Notes: generated by a model from the sequence alone, not told the origin. Counted from the first letter of the stretch, positions 1-7,456 are shown. The stretch: 9,218 nucleotides of DNA from a bacterium (GCA_027007865.1 JALTEE010000153.1:1-9218), one strand, 5' to 3'. Made by a program: numbers and translations.

Positions 1-108
1 TCATAGAATAATATAATGCGGAAAATAATTAATGCCAGTATTTTTCACATGTCTAAAAATCTGCGAATAAGAAAATGCAAATTGTCAGATGTATCGTAAA
101 ATTCTCGC

Positions 109-137
109 TTGATTTTCAACTAATTTCTGTGTAATAT
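109..137 (+). promoter_or_regulatory. Candidate promoter for the two-gene + strand unit
   Basis: A TTGATT hexamer (109-114) and a TAATAT hexamer (132-137) are separated by 17 bases, each matching the sigma-70-type consensus at four of six positions. They lie 33 bases or more upstream of the first gene's start codon, so a leader of about 25-30 bases would result. If the host is a true Bacteroidota, its main sigma factor prefers a different -10/-33 pattern and this match may be chance in AT-rich DNA. No other convincing promoter pair is complete within positions 1-170. Confidence 0.3.
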
Positions 138-150
138 GGTTGCGGAGCAA

Positions 151-170
151 AATTTTTAATTCAAATTGAA
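151..170 (+). promoter_or_regulatory. SD-less, AT-rich translation leader of first exported-protein gene
   Basis: No Shine-Dalgarno motif lies at normal distance before the ATG at 171; the only purine-rich word (GGAG, 144-147) is more than 20 bases away. The leader contains AATTTTTA (151-158) and AAATT (163-167). The same two words in the same order occur before the second gene. SD-independent, AT-rich leaders are common in Bacteroidota. The start is still secure: an in-frame TAA at 132-134 precedes it, no other start codon lies between, and a signal peptide begins at this Met. Confidence 0.4.
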
Positions 171-2804
171 ATGCGATATTTTTTACTAATAATTTTTTTC
201 GCTGCTGCATTTGCCGAACCGCATTGGGACATTTCGGATATACGGAATTTCGATGCGAGTTATCGGCATTATCGAGAAAAGCGATTTAGCAGAATTGTTG
301 TCCCTTCCGCTCGCTCGAGTTATCCTGCCGGAATGAGCGATGGCTGCGATTTTGTCCAGCGGTGGCAACTCGACGATTCCGATTCTTCCGAATACGGCGG
401 CATCATCGAAGCGGAAACGGGCGAACTACGCGATGTCATTCAGACCGACAACACGCAGGAATCTGTGATTATTTGGTCGCTCTATAAAAATCTGTTTGCG
501 AGCGATAGATTCGATTCGTCTCTCGCGCTATCGCTCGATTATGTCGCTCGCTTTCCCGCCTATGACGAGGAAATTTCCGAATATAGTTTCTACTATCCCG
601 TTTGGAATTCAGGTCTTGCGATGCTTATGGTGATGTCTTATTTCGACGCCTACGATGATTCTTCGCTTTTTACTTATGGCGATAGTTGTGCGCAATTCGT
701 TATGGACAGCATTCTGCCGCTCGACACCGATGAGCCGCTATACAATCTCGTTCACTGCTTTGTAACGGCATTCGTATCGGGCGCACTTGCAGAATACGGC
801 GAATTTCGCGGAAACGATACATTTATCTGCGATGCCGAATCCCTCGGCGTGCGAGCGAAAATTTGGGCGGAAACGCACCCCGACACGGCGCTCGGGATGG
901 AAGTCTGGGCGATGAGCCCCGGAACTGTTATCTGGGGATTGCTGCATTCGTATTTCGCCCACCATCCCGATGAACTACCCGACTGGATTTCCGATTATAT
1001 CGATGTGTATGTGCCCGAAATGGCTCCGCCAGCGACGGAATTCGACCCGTATATCTGGGACAATGCGTGGAATATCTGGTATGCGAACGGTTTTCGTGCA
1101 TTGGCGCAAGTTACCGCCGATTCTGCCTGGTATAACAAATACCGAAATCTCGTGGATTATCTGCTATCGCAGGATACCGATTTCGATGGCGGAATTCCCG
1201 CATCCGCTGCTCACGGCGACACGATGGATATGACTTGGGTAACGACATATCTTCTGTTTATGGGCATCGAAGGCGCCTGGGATTCGCTTCCCGAATACGA
1301 TGCGGGGGCGATGAAACTCGAATTTATCGGCGATACACTGCCTTTTTACACTGTCGAAGATACTATGCAACTGCTTTTCAAATTTGCGAACTGCGGATTG
1401 GAAAATATTTTGGATGCGGAAATTTTAGTCGCCTGTGACGACGACACTATTTATTATGTGAACGATTCGCTGCCACTCGGATGCGCCGTTGTCGAAACGA
1501 TTCTTTGGTCTCCGGACACTTCTGACAATCGGCACATCGCATTGTCGGTAAATTGCATTGGAGACGAGTTCCCGCAGAACGACACGCTCTCGCTCGATTT
1601 CTATATCACTCCGATTCGTAGCATCACAGGACGACTCGTGAATTGGGCGAGCGACACTATCGATGGGAAAATCGACTTTTATACGTTCTTCGATTCGACT
1701 GCACCATATTTCTCCGCAGAAACGGACAGTTTTACACATACTTTCGATGCCGCACTGCCAGAAATATTGTATCGGCTGCGCATCGAGCCAAAATTCCCAA
1801 ACCCGATTATATGGCTCGATTCGGTGGACATTTCAACAATCGGCGAAGATTGGGAAATCGTTTTGCCAGTGCCCGATATTCTCATTGTCGAAGACGATGG
1901 CGGCGATTATGGCGAATATTTTTCCGCACCGATGGAGAGTATCGGCGTGAAATTTGCCTTGTGGAACAGGGACGATGGCAAATTGGCATCTACGCTTGTG
2001 GAGCCGTTTCAATTGCGGACAATTCTCTGGTTCACGGGCGACAGCGAAGAATCGACTTTGACAGATGCGGATATGTCTTTTCTCGGCGAATATATCGATA
2101 GCGGCGGGAATGTGATTTTATCGGGGCAGTATATCGCCGAAGACATTTTTGGAAGCGAATTCTGGAACGATTACATCAATGCTGCTCTCTATGGCAGTGG
2201 CGAATCGGTATATCTTCACGATATTTTCGGAATACACAAGATAGTTGCCACGAGTGGTGATGGTTCCGCATTAAATCAAGTATCTCTCGACTGGATGGTG
2301 CCGCCCGACGATGCAGAGCCGTGGATTGCGAAAAATCTACTGACAACAGACACGAATATTGTTGCGTTCAGCAGAAATTTTGGCGGAGGAGGAAAAATTT
2401 TATTTTCCAGTCTCGGCTTCGAGGGTATCGGGAAAATCGGCACTTCCACATTGCAGGAGAGCAGAAAGCAGTTATTTCAAAAGATAATGGACTGGGTAGA
2501 TACTGCGTCGATTCATAGTGAAGAGCAATGGAAAATTCCGCAGCAAATTTCCATATCGGTATCGCCGAATCCTTTTAATAGTATGTGCAAAATTACTATA
2601 TTCGGTGGCGATTGCACTCCCAAAGTGTTAAGAATTTTCGATATTAGCGGAAATCTTTTATTGCAGCAGTATAACCATAATAGCAACAACGATATGTGGA
2701 ATGTAATCTGGCAACCGACCCAAAATGTTTCGAGCGGTATATATTTGGTTGAAGTGCTTTCTGCGGAAAAGAATGGCTTTTGTAAAATAATCCATTTGAA
2801 ATAG
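171..2804 (+). CDS. Secreted multidomain protein: alpha/alpha-toroid-like, Ig-like modules, ThuA/GATase1-like domain, T9SS type-A-like sorting tail
   Basis: Exported protein of 877 residues, function not recognised. Residues 1-15 form a short signal peptide (hydrophobic LLIIFFAAAFA, cleavage near A15). Residues about 75-370 are helical, Trp/Tyr-rich and end in QDTDFDGGIPAS (334-345) and HGDTMDMTW (348-356); this resembles the repeated hairpins of (alpha/alpha) toroids such as terpenoid-cyclase-like or polysaccharide-active folds, but I see no catalytic motif that fixes a reaction. Residues about 382-480 look like a CARDB-type Ig module, and 481-568 like a second Ig or carboxypeptidase-regulatory-like module. 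Residues about 569-775 start with ILIVEDDGG and contain ILWFTG (618-623) and GGNVILSGQ (645-653), typical of a Rossmann-like ThuA/GATase1-type domain; no nucleophile Cys is visible at the expected elbow. The tail (about 793-877) has SPNPFN (798-803), RIFDISGNLL and SGIYLVEV, the pattern of T9SS type A sorting domains. The next gene starts 25 bases downstream, so the two are probably co-transcribed. Confidence 0.88.
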   Translation: MRYFLLIIFFAAAFAEPHWDISDIRNFDASYRHYREKRFSRIVVPSARSSYPAGMSDGCDFVQRWQLDDSDSSEYGGIIEAETGELRDVIQTDNTQESVIIWSLYKNLFASDRFDSSLALSLDYVARFPAYDEEISEYSFYYPVWNSGLAMLMVMSYFDAYDDSSLFTYGDSCAQFVMDSILPLDTDEPLYNLVHCFVTAFVSGALAEYGEFRGNDTFICDAESLGVRAKIWAETHPDTALGMEVWAMSPGTVIWGLLHSYFAHHPDELPDWISDYIDVYVPEMAPPATEFDPYIWDNAWNIWYANGFRALAQVTADSAWYNKYRNLVDYLLSQDTDFDGGIPASAAHGDTMDMTWVTTYLLFMGIEGAWDSLPEYDAGAMKLEFIGDTLPFYTVEDTMQLLFKFANCGLENILDAEILVACDDDTIYYVNDSLPLGCAVVETILWSPDTSDNRHIALSVNCIGDEFPQNDTLSLDFYITPIRSITGRLVNWASDTIDGKIDFYTFFDSTAPYFSAETDSFTHTFDAALPEILYRLRIEPKFPNPIIWLDSVDISTIGEDWEIVLPVPDILIVEDDGGDYGEYFSAPMESIGVKFALWNRDDGKLASTLVEPFQLRTILWFTGDSEESTLTDADMSFLGEYIDSGGNVILSGQYIAEDIFGSEFWNDYINAALYGSGESVYLHDIFGIHKIVATSGDGSALNQVSLDWMVPPDDAEPWIAKNLLTTDTNIVAFSRNFGGGGKILFSSLGFEGIGKIGTSTLQESRKQLFQKIMDWVDTASIHSEEQWKIPQQISISVSPNPFNSMCKITIFGGDCTPKVLRIFDISGNLLLQQYNHNSNNDMWNVIWQPTQNVSSGIYLVEVLSAEKNGFCKIIHLK

Positions 2805-2808
2805 AAAT

Positions 2809-2829
2809 AATTTTTACTAAATTATAATT
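2809..2829 (+). promoter_or_regulatory. SD-less leader of second exported-protein gene
   Basis: The 25-base gap between the two + strand genes carries no purine-rich ribosome-binding site. It holds AATTTTTA (2809-2816) and AAATT (2819-2823), the same words as in the leader of the first gene, with 13 bases between the first word and the ATG compared with 12 in the first gene. The ATG at 2830 is the only plausible start: an in-frame TAA (2818-2820) lies just upstream and a signal peptide follows. Confidence 0.4.
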
Positions 2830-5800
2830 ATGGATTTTTTTCAGAAAATTATATTTAAAGATGTAAAGTGGCGGTTCGCATTTTTTCTCGTTTTATTTGG
2901 CATTAATTTCTGTTCCGCAACGCCATTCCAGCATATCGATGCGACATTTGCCGATTTTTCCGCAGGGGATACGATTCTTGTTATATACATAAATCCTGAC
3001 CCCGATGGGCTTGATGATTGCGCATTAACCCTTTCACAGAACGATACTATCCGTGTCCTTCAAGTTTATCCTGATGGACATTGCGAAGACTGTATCGCCG
3101 ATGCGATTGAAGCTTATATGCACGATGGAAGGCCATCGCTAAATATAAAGTTAGATGTAATTCCGATTTCCGAGTTCAATTCCGTAACATCTCCGACAGA
3201 TTCGAGCACTGTCTATGACCCGTATTCGGGTGCGCCTGTGGGTGTTCGAGCGATGTCGGATTATCATATCGTTATGTTTGGCATTGCAAATGGCTACGGT
3301 GGACGCAGCAACGACCTTTCAGGAAGCGCTCGAAACGCTGTTATAGATTATGGACGCTCTGGCGGTGGAGTAATGCTAACTCACGATACAATCGCTAAGC
3401 GGCGAGGATGGTCGATGGCAGAGCCGTGGTGCCTCGATAGTGATTTCTTGCATGAGAGATTTAATAGTCTTACCCCGGTAACCGGACTCGATGCGGATTG
3501 GGTTTCCTGTGCCGAACCCGAAAGTATCTATACGCATGTTGTCTTGGACACTGGCGCCGACCCAACAGCCAGCGTGCTTCACTATCCATTTGAACTACCC
3601 AATGAATTCGATGTTACAGAATGCCACGCATTTGGCGAGCATTACGCCGACACCGCAGGGCGAGTCTGGTATCGCGGTCCTAAAAACCAAATTTATATGC
3701 ACACATTCCACGATGTAGAATATGATGCGTTCGGATGCTATTTTTCCACGGGTCATCAGGAAGAATATGACGGGACATCGTTTCGTCCGCTCGAATGGGA
3801 AACTAAAGCGATGATAAATACTATGTTTTTCTCATTTTATGGCGGCATTGGCAACGGAATATATACATCTGCGCCAATCGATGCAGGCTGCCCCGCTTCT
3901 CTCGATTCCGTTCATATATCCACAACGCTGCCGGGAAGTTCCTATGTAATCATCGAATTGCGTATATCGAGCGATGGCGTAACCTGGGGTGATTGGTATG
4001 AAGTTGTTTCTGGTGTGGCAATTCCCCCGGAAGTAAATAATTCGAGATATTTTCAATATCGTCTCTCGCTTTCGCTCGGAACTCCCGCAGACGACCCACC
4101 CATTGTTCACTGGTTCGGATTTTTCGGTGTGCAGGATGTTCCCGAAGCAGAGTTACTATATCCGCCGCTTAATTCCACTACGGCCTGTTCCTGCGGAGTT
4201 GTCGAATTTCTAATAGATTCCGATAGCCCCCTCGATTTATCTGGCTGCACTATAACTTACGATGGTTCTTCCTATGGAGCCCCATATTTAGCCCAGAGCG
4301 GAGATACATTGATATTTACGCCGCCCGATTGCTTTTTAGATGGCGAGCATCACGAAGGCACGCTCGACAATCTATTAAATGAATTCGGGTGCTCAAATGA
4401 CAGCGCTGGAGTTTCCTTCGCATTCGATGTAGACCTCGAACCACCCGATTATTATATTATATCTCCCGCTTTGAATGAAACGGTGGGACCGAACCCGATT
4501 ATAGCGGTGCAAATCACTGATGGCGGCATCGGATTGATGGATACGAGTATTTTTGGAAACATCGACGGAACGGACTTTAATCTCTCGAGTGTCGGCGTTT
4601 CCTTCGCAGACGATACGCTTTTAATAAACACTTCTTCACTCGGACTGGCGCTTGGCGGAGAAGTCGAGATATGTATCGGCGCATCGGATTCGGTTTCTAT
4701 ATCTCTTTGTGGTCCAAATAGTTCCGATACCTGCTGGACATTTTATGTCGATACCGTTGCGCCTTCATATCTCCCGCTATTCTCGAATATTACTGCGTGC
4801 GAATCTCTCGTGATTTACTGGTGGTTATACGATTCCGTATCGATTGACACAAGTTCAATTTCGTTATTATATAACAGCACCGAATACGATTATCCCGATG
4901 GAATGACTTTTGCAAACGATACGCTATTTTTCTCGCCGGGCTTGCCTCTGACAGATGGCGATACGATAACCGTTCAAATATTAGAACTGTCCGACATATT
5001 CGGTAATACTATATCGAGTCCGTCGTATGAAATAATCGTTGACCGTTCTCCACCAAATGCTTCAATATCGCCTTCCGACGGTGATATCATTCTCGACCCA
5101 CAGCCATTGACATCGTTCTGTCTTTGGGATGATATTTCGGGACTCGATACTTCATCTATTACATTAACATTAAATACCGATACATTCACAATCGGCTCGG
5201 GAATATTTTCTGATACTTGTTTCTATTGGTCTGCCGAGTCGCTGGGTTATATATATTACGAAGGCGATACATTACATTTTTGCCTGACCGCTTCCGATAC
5301 TGTTCCCGAAGAAGTATGCGGTCCTAATATACTCGATACCTGCTGGTCTATTATAATAAATCTACCGGGTCCAATGGGCGTAATTTTCTATCCCGATGAT
5401 GGCATATTTTCATCCTGTTCGCTGCAAACTATTATGGCGGTTGTATCGAGCAGCGAAGACCTCGTTGCCGACAGTTTAGTCGCCGTGATAAATAATGATA
5501 CTATAGGAATTGCCGACTCGCGCTTGGAATTAGTGAATGATACATTAGTATTCACACCCGCAGCGCCTTTTCCCGACGGAGATACCGTGTATTTCACAAT
5601 AATTCGCGCTGTCGATGAATTGGGCGCAATATCGGAAAACCTCGACTCGGTGATGTTTATAATAGATTTATCACCTCCTATCGTAAATATAAATATACAT
5701 AACGGCGACACGATATTAGACCCGATGACGATAGTTCAAATAGATGCTTTCGATGACGGCTGCGGCATTTCCAGCTGTTCACTCTATGTAGATAGTGTAT

Positions 5801-7245
5801 ATTACTATATGGATGAATGCGATTCGATAACTTTCGACCCTGCCGAATACGGGCTCTGTTTCTCCGAAGATGAAACGCACACTATAGATTACATCGTCTA
5901 TGACTGCGCACAAAACTGTGGAGAAAACTATTCCGATAATCATATACAATTCTATGTTCCTGACGACGATACATTATCACCTGAAATAATATCATTGGAA
6001 CCCGCTATCTGGGTGGAAGATTCTGTATTTAAAATAATTATTATTTTAGTCGATACATCGGGGATATATGCTCCCGCAGACCCGCTCGATATGCAGGATG
6101 CTTATCTATTATGGGATGACGATAACGAATTGTTATTCGATGCAAACCGCTCCGAACTCGGCATCGACAGCACAAGCAGAGATACGATATATTTGAGCAG
6201 CGATTATATTCCACAGCAGAGCGCAGGGAGCACATTCGTATGGCAGGCATATTATTTCGACAACGATTTCGACTGCGAATCCGTCGATGACAGGATGGAA
6301 GACAGCACCGGTATAAATAGTATTGTAATCATACAGCGACCGCATTTGGAGATGATATATCCTCCCGAAGGCGCATATACATCCTGCACGGATTTGATAA
6401 TCGCTATACTAATCGACAGCGATGACCCTATTAACCTTGCATCTCTCAAATTTACTGTTATGAACGATACATTGCAGGTATCCGATTCTCGTGTCAGTGT
6501 AATCGCCGATACGGTATTTATTTCTCCGCCATCTGGGAATTATCCCGAAGGCGAAATTATCGTGGAATTGCTCGACGGAGAAACCGTAGAAGGATATCAA
6601 CTCGCATATCAGCAGTGGTCATACTTTGTCGATATTACCGCACCCGATTTGGTATTTGTCGAGCCTTCCGACGGAGAAATGCTCCCCGAACCCGAGTTCA
6701 CCGCAATTATCAATTCATTCGACGATGGCGCAGGGCTGGATACATCGACAATAGAAGCATATTTCGTTGTAGATGGCGATACTATTATGGCAACCGTGCA
6801 TCCGCAGGAATATATGTCGGGATGGAAACTTAATATTCCATCGGTAGGTTCGATATCGGCAGGTGATTCATTATCATTGACAATAGATATTTGCGACAAT
6901 GTGGAAATTTGCCCGCCTAATTGCACCGAACAAACTATCGGCTTCTGGATAGAACCCAATTTTCCCTGCTCGCTCTCGACAAATCCGATAACTCCCAATG
7001 GCGACGGTTTCAACGATGAAGTAATGTTTTATTATCCCAAACCCTTGTCGAATCAGGTCGAACTATGTATTTACGACCTCGGCGGGCGACAAATGTTTTG
7101 CCGAAGTATCCCGCCGGGAGATATTCAAGATATGAAATGGAATGGCACGAGAAATTCAAAGAAACTACCTGCGGGAACTTATTTATATACGATAAAAAAT
7201 AAAGACGGTATGCTTTGCAGCGGAACTATTACGATAGCGAGATAA
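2830..7245 (+). CDS. Giant secreted protein: ThuA/GATase1-like N-domain, tandem Ig-like repeats, CHU_C/FlgD-like sorting domain
   Basis: Predicted exported protein of 1471 residues, specific function unknown. Residues 1-30 are a signal peptide with a long charged n-region, a hydrophobic core (16-29) and likely cleavage after FCSA (30). Residues about 31-345 look like a ThuA/GATase1-type Rossmann domain: DYHIVMFG (144-151), GGGVMLTHDT (178-187, close to the GGG-x-x-x-x-H strand of ThuA) and STGHQEE (306-312). A catalytic Cys triad is not apparent, so it may bind rather than cleave. Residues about 346-437 are a beta-sandwich with the RYFQYR motif (406-411). Residues 438-1377 hold nine Ig-like units of about 97-120 residues. 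Residues 1378-1471 form the C-terminal domain, with NPITPNGDGFND (1385-1396), CIYDLGGRQ (1413-1421) and PAGTYLY (about 1447-1453), combining the CHU_C (gliding-associated, T9SS type B) signature with a FlgD-Ig-like end. The protein is strongly acidic and lysine-poor. It probably acts on the cell surface or is released, alongside the product of the preceding gene. An adhesin or structural role is possible but only inferred. Confidence 0.88.
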   Translation: MDFFQKIIFKDVKWRFAFFLVLFGINFCSATPFQHIDATFADFSAGDTILVIYINPDPDGLDDCALTLSQNDTIRVLQVYPDGHCEDCIADAIEAYMHDGRPSLNIKLDVIPISEFNSVTSPTDSSTVYDPYSGAPVGVRAMSDYHIVMFGIANGYGGRSNDLSGSARNAVIDYGRSGGGVMLTHDTIAKRRGWSMAEPWCLDSDFLHERFNSLTPVTGLDADWVSCAEPESIYTHVVLDTGADPTASVLHYPFELPNEFDVTECHAFGEHYADTAGRVWYRGPKNQIYMHTFHDVEYDAFGCYFSTGHQEEYDGTSFRPLEWETKAMINTMFFSFYGGIGNGIYTSAPIDAGCPASLDSVHISTTLPGSSYVIIELRISSDGVTWGDWYEVVSGVAIPPEVNNSRYFQYRLSLSLGTPADDPPIVHWFGFFGVQDVPEAELLYPPLNSTTACSCGVVEFLIDSDSPLDLSGCTITYDGSSYGAPYLAQSGDTLIFTPPDCFLDGEHHEGTLDNLLNEFGCSNDSAGVSFAFDVDLEPPDYYIISPALNETVGPNPIIAVQITDGGIGLMDTSIFGNIDGTDFNLSSVGVSFADDTLLINTSSLGLALGGEVEICIGASDSVSISLCGPNSSDTCWTFYVDTVAPSYLPLFSNITACESLVIYWWLYDSVSIDTSSISLLYNSTEYDYPDGMTFANDTLFFSPGLPLTDGDTITVQILELSDIFGNTISSPSYEIIVDRSPPNASISPSDGDIILDPQPLTSFCLWDDISGLDTSSITLTLNTDTFTIGSGIFSDTCFYWSAESLGYIYYEGDTLHFCLTASDTVPEEVCGPNILDTCWSIIINLPGPMGVIFYPDDGIFSSCSLQTIMAVVSSSEDLVADSLVAVINNDTIGIADSRLELVNDTLVFTPAAPFPDGDTVYFTIIRAVDELGAISENLDSVMFIIDLSPPIVNINIHNGDTILDPMTIVQIDAFDDGCGISSCSLYVDSVYYYMDECDSITFDPAEYGLCFSEDETHTIDYIVYDCAQNCGENYSDNHIQFYVPDDDTLSPEIISLEPAIWVEDSVFKIIIILVDTSGIYAPADPLDMQDAYLLWDDDNELLFDANRSELGIDSTSRDTIYLSSDYIPQQSAGSTFVWQAYYFDNDFDCESVDDRMEDSTGINSIVIIQRPHLEMIYPPEGAYTSCTDLIIAILIDSDDPINLASLKFTVMNDTLQVSDSRVSVIADTVFISPPSGNYPEGEIIVELLDGETVEGYQLAYQQWSYFVDITAPDLVFVEPSDGEMLPEPEFTAIINSFDDGAGLDTSTIEAYFVVDGDTIMATVHPQEYMSGWKLNIPSVGSISAGDSLSLTIDICDNVEICPPNCTEQTIGFWIEPNFPCSLSTNPITPNGDGFNDEVMFYYPKPLSNQVELCIYDLGGRQMFCRSIPPGDIQDMKWNGTRNSKKLPAGTYLYTIKNKDGMLCSGTITIAR
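4141..6960 (+). repeat. Nine tandem Ig-like units in the giant protein, order A-B-A-B-A-B-C-A-B
   Basis: Unit borders fall at PP or AP-type proline turns. A1 4141-4446, B1 4447-4764, A2 4765-5055, B2 5056-5373, A3 5374-5679, B3 5680-5982, C 5983-6342, A4 6343-6645, B4 6646-6960. A units have a Cys near their start (C453/C455, C657, C863, C1186), then NDTL-x-F-x-P-like strands and a DGDT or EGE-type turn. B units have a D-x-x-x-GLDTSSI-like motif (GLDTSSI in B2, GLDTSTI in B4, diverged in B1 and B3) and a late cysteine cluster. B1 and B2 share CxxASD...CGPNxxDTCW with identical spacing (615/627/635 and 818/830/838). B3 and B4 keep a diverged cluster (1026/1030 and 1355/1361/1365). Unit C fits neither type. 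The repeats are clear in protein but diverged in DNA, so the duplication is old. Unit borders are my reading by eye. Confidence 0.75.
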
Positions 7246-7269
7246 CGAGTGTTCCGCTTGACCATCAAC

Positions 7270-7304
7270 ATTTCGCCGTGCATCGCGGCTGAGTAAAGCG
7301 AAAT
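7270..7304. repeat. Inverted repeat just downstream of the giant-protein gene
   Basis: ATTTCGC (7270-7276) and GCGAAAT (7298-7304) form a perfect 7-base inverted repeat with a 21-base loop, starting 24 bases after the stop codon at 7245. No T-run follows on either strand, so it does not look like an intrinsic terminator. It could stabilise the 3' end of the mRNA or be chance. Confidence 0.25.
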
Positions 7305-7366
7305 TCCGCAACGGCGGGATTGCTCCCATTCTGTCCGCTTAAATTTATGCAAGCCTAACAGCTTTT

Positions 7367-7435
7367 TTGGATTCCAAATCGAGTTAGAAATGACAAAAAC
7401 ACAAAACTGTCATTCCCGTGAAAACAGGAATACAG
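7367..7435. repeat. Nested palindromic intergenic repeat (REP/dRS3-like, ATTCC...GGAAT)
   Basis: Three nested inverted repeats share about 69 bases in the convergent gap. The outer arms are ATTCC (7371-7375) and GGAAT (7427-7431), with partly matching flanks (TTGGATTCC against GGAATACAG). The inner arms are AATGACA (7389-7395) and TGTCATT (7408-7414), a perfect 7-base pair with a 12-base loop. The right half folds on its own: ATTCC (7412-7416) with GGAAT (7427-7431), a C-A mismatch, GT with AC, and a GAAA tetraloop (7420-7423). The GTCATTCCCG...GGAAT words match the class of short intergenic palindromes built on ATTCCC-N-GGGAAT, such as the neisserial dRS3 elements and REP-like sequences. The left half is decayed. 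Copy number elsewhere cannot be seen from this window. Confidence 0.6.
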
Positions 7436-7442
7436 ATTTTTT
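7412..7442 (+). terminator. Possible intrinsic terminator formed by the right half of the palindrome
   Basis: A hairpin with an ATTCC/GGAAT stem, a GT/AC extension and a GAAA tetraloop (7412-7431) is followed after five bases by six Ts (7437-7442). It lies about 165 bases after the stop of the giant protein and 15 bases before the end of the convergent mscS gene. The stem is short, contains a mismatch and has a gap before the T-run, so strength is doubtful. No better terminator is visible in the gap for either gene. Confidence 0.35.
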
Positions 7443-7456
7443 AATAAGCTTCTTTA

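Noticed and set aside
12..17. A perfect TATAAT at the left edge
   Set aside because: Any -35 element would lie outside the window, and it is more than 150 bases from the first gene; in AT-rich DNA the hexamer alone is weak evidence.
1643..2101. A 152-residue + strand frame inside the first exported-protein gene
   Set aside because: It lies wholly within an intact, domain-rich gene in another frame, is very rich in Arg and Cys, and has no recognisable domain or ribosome-binding site.
2995..3018. A dockerin- or EF-hand-like calcium loop (NPDPDGLDD) in the giant protein
   Set aside because: A single acidic loop without the paired second loop or dockerin helix pattern; the protein is Asp-rich throughout, so such loops are expected by chance.
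6609..7013. A 134-residue antisense frame under units A4/B4 of the giant protein
   Set aside because: It is a shadow of the low-complexity, Asp-rich repeat coding; its Ser/Ile-rich composition mirrors the sense strand and it lacks a start signal.
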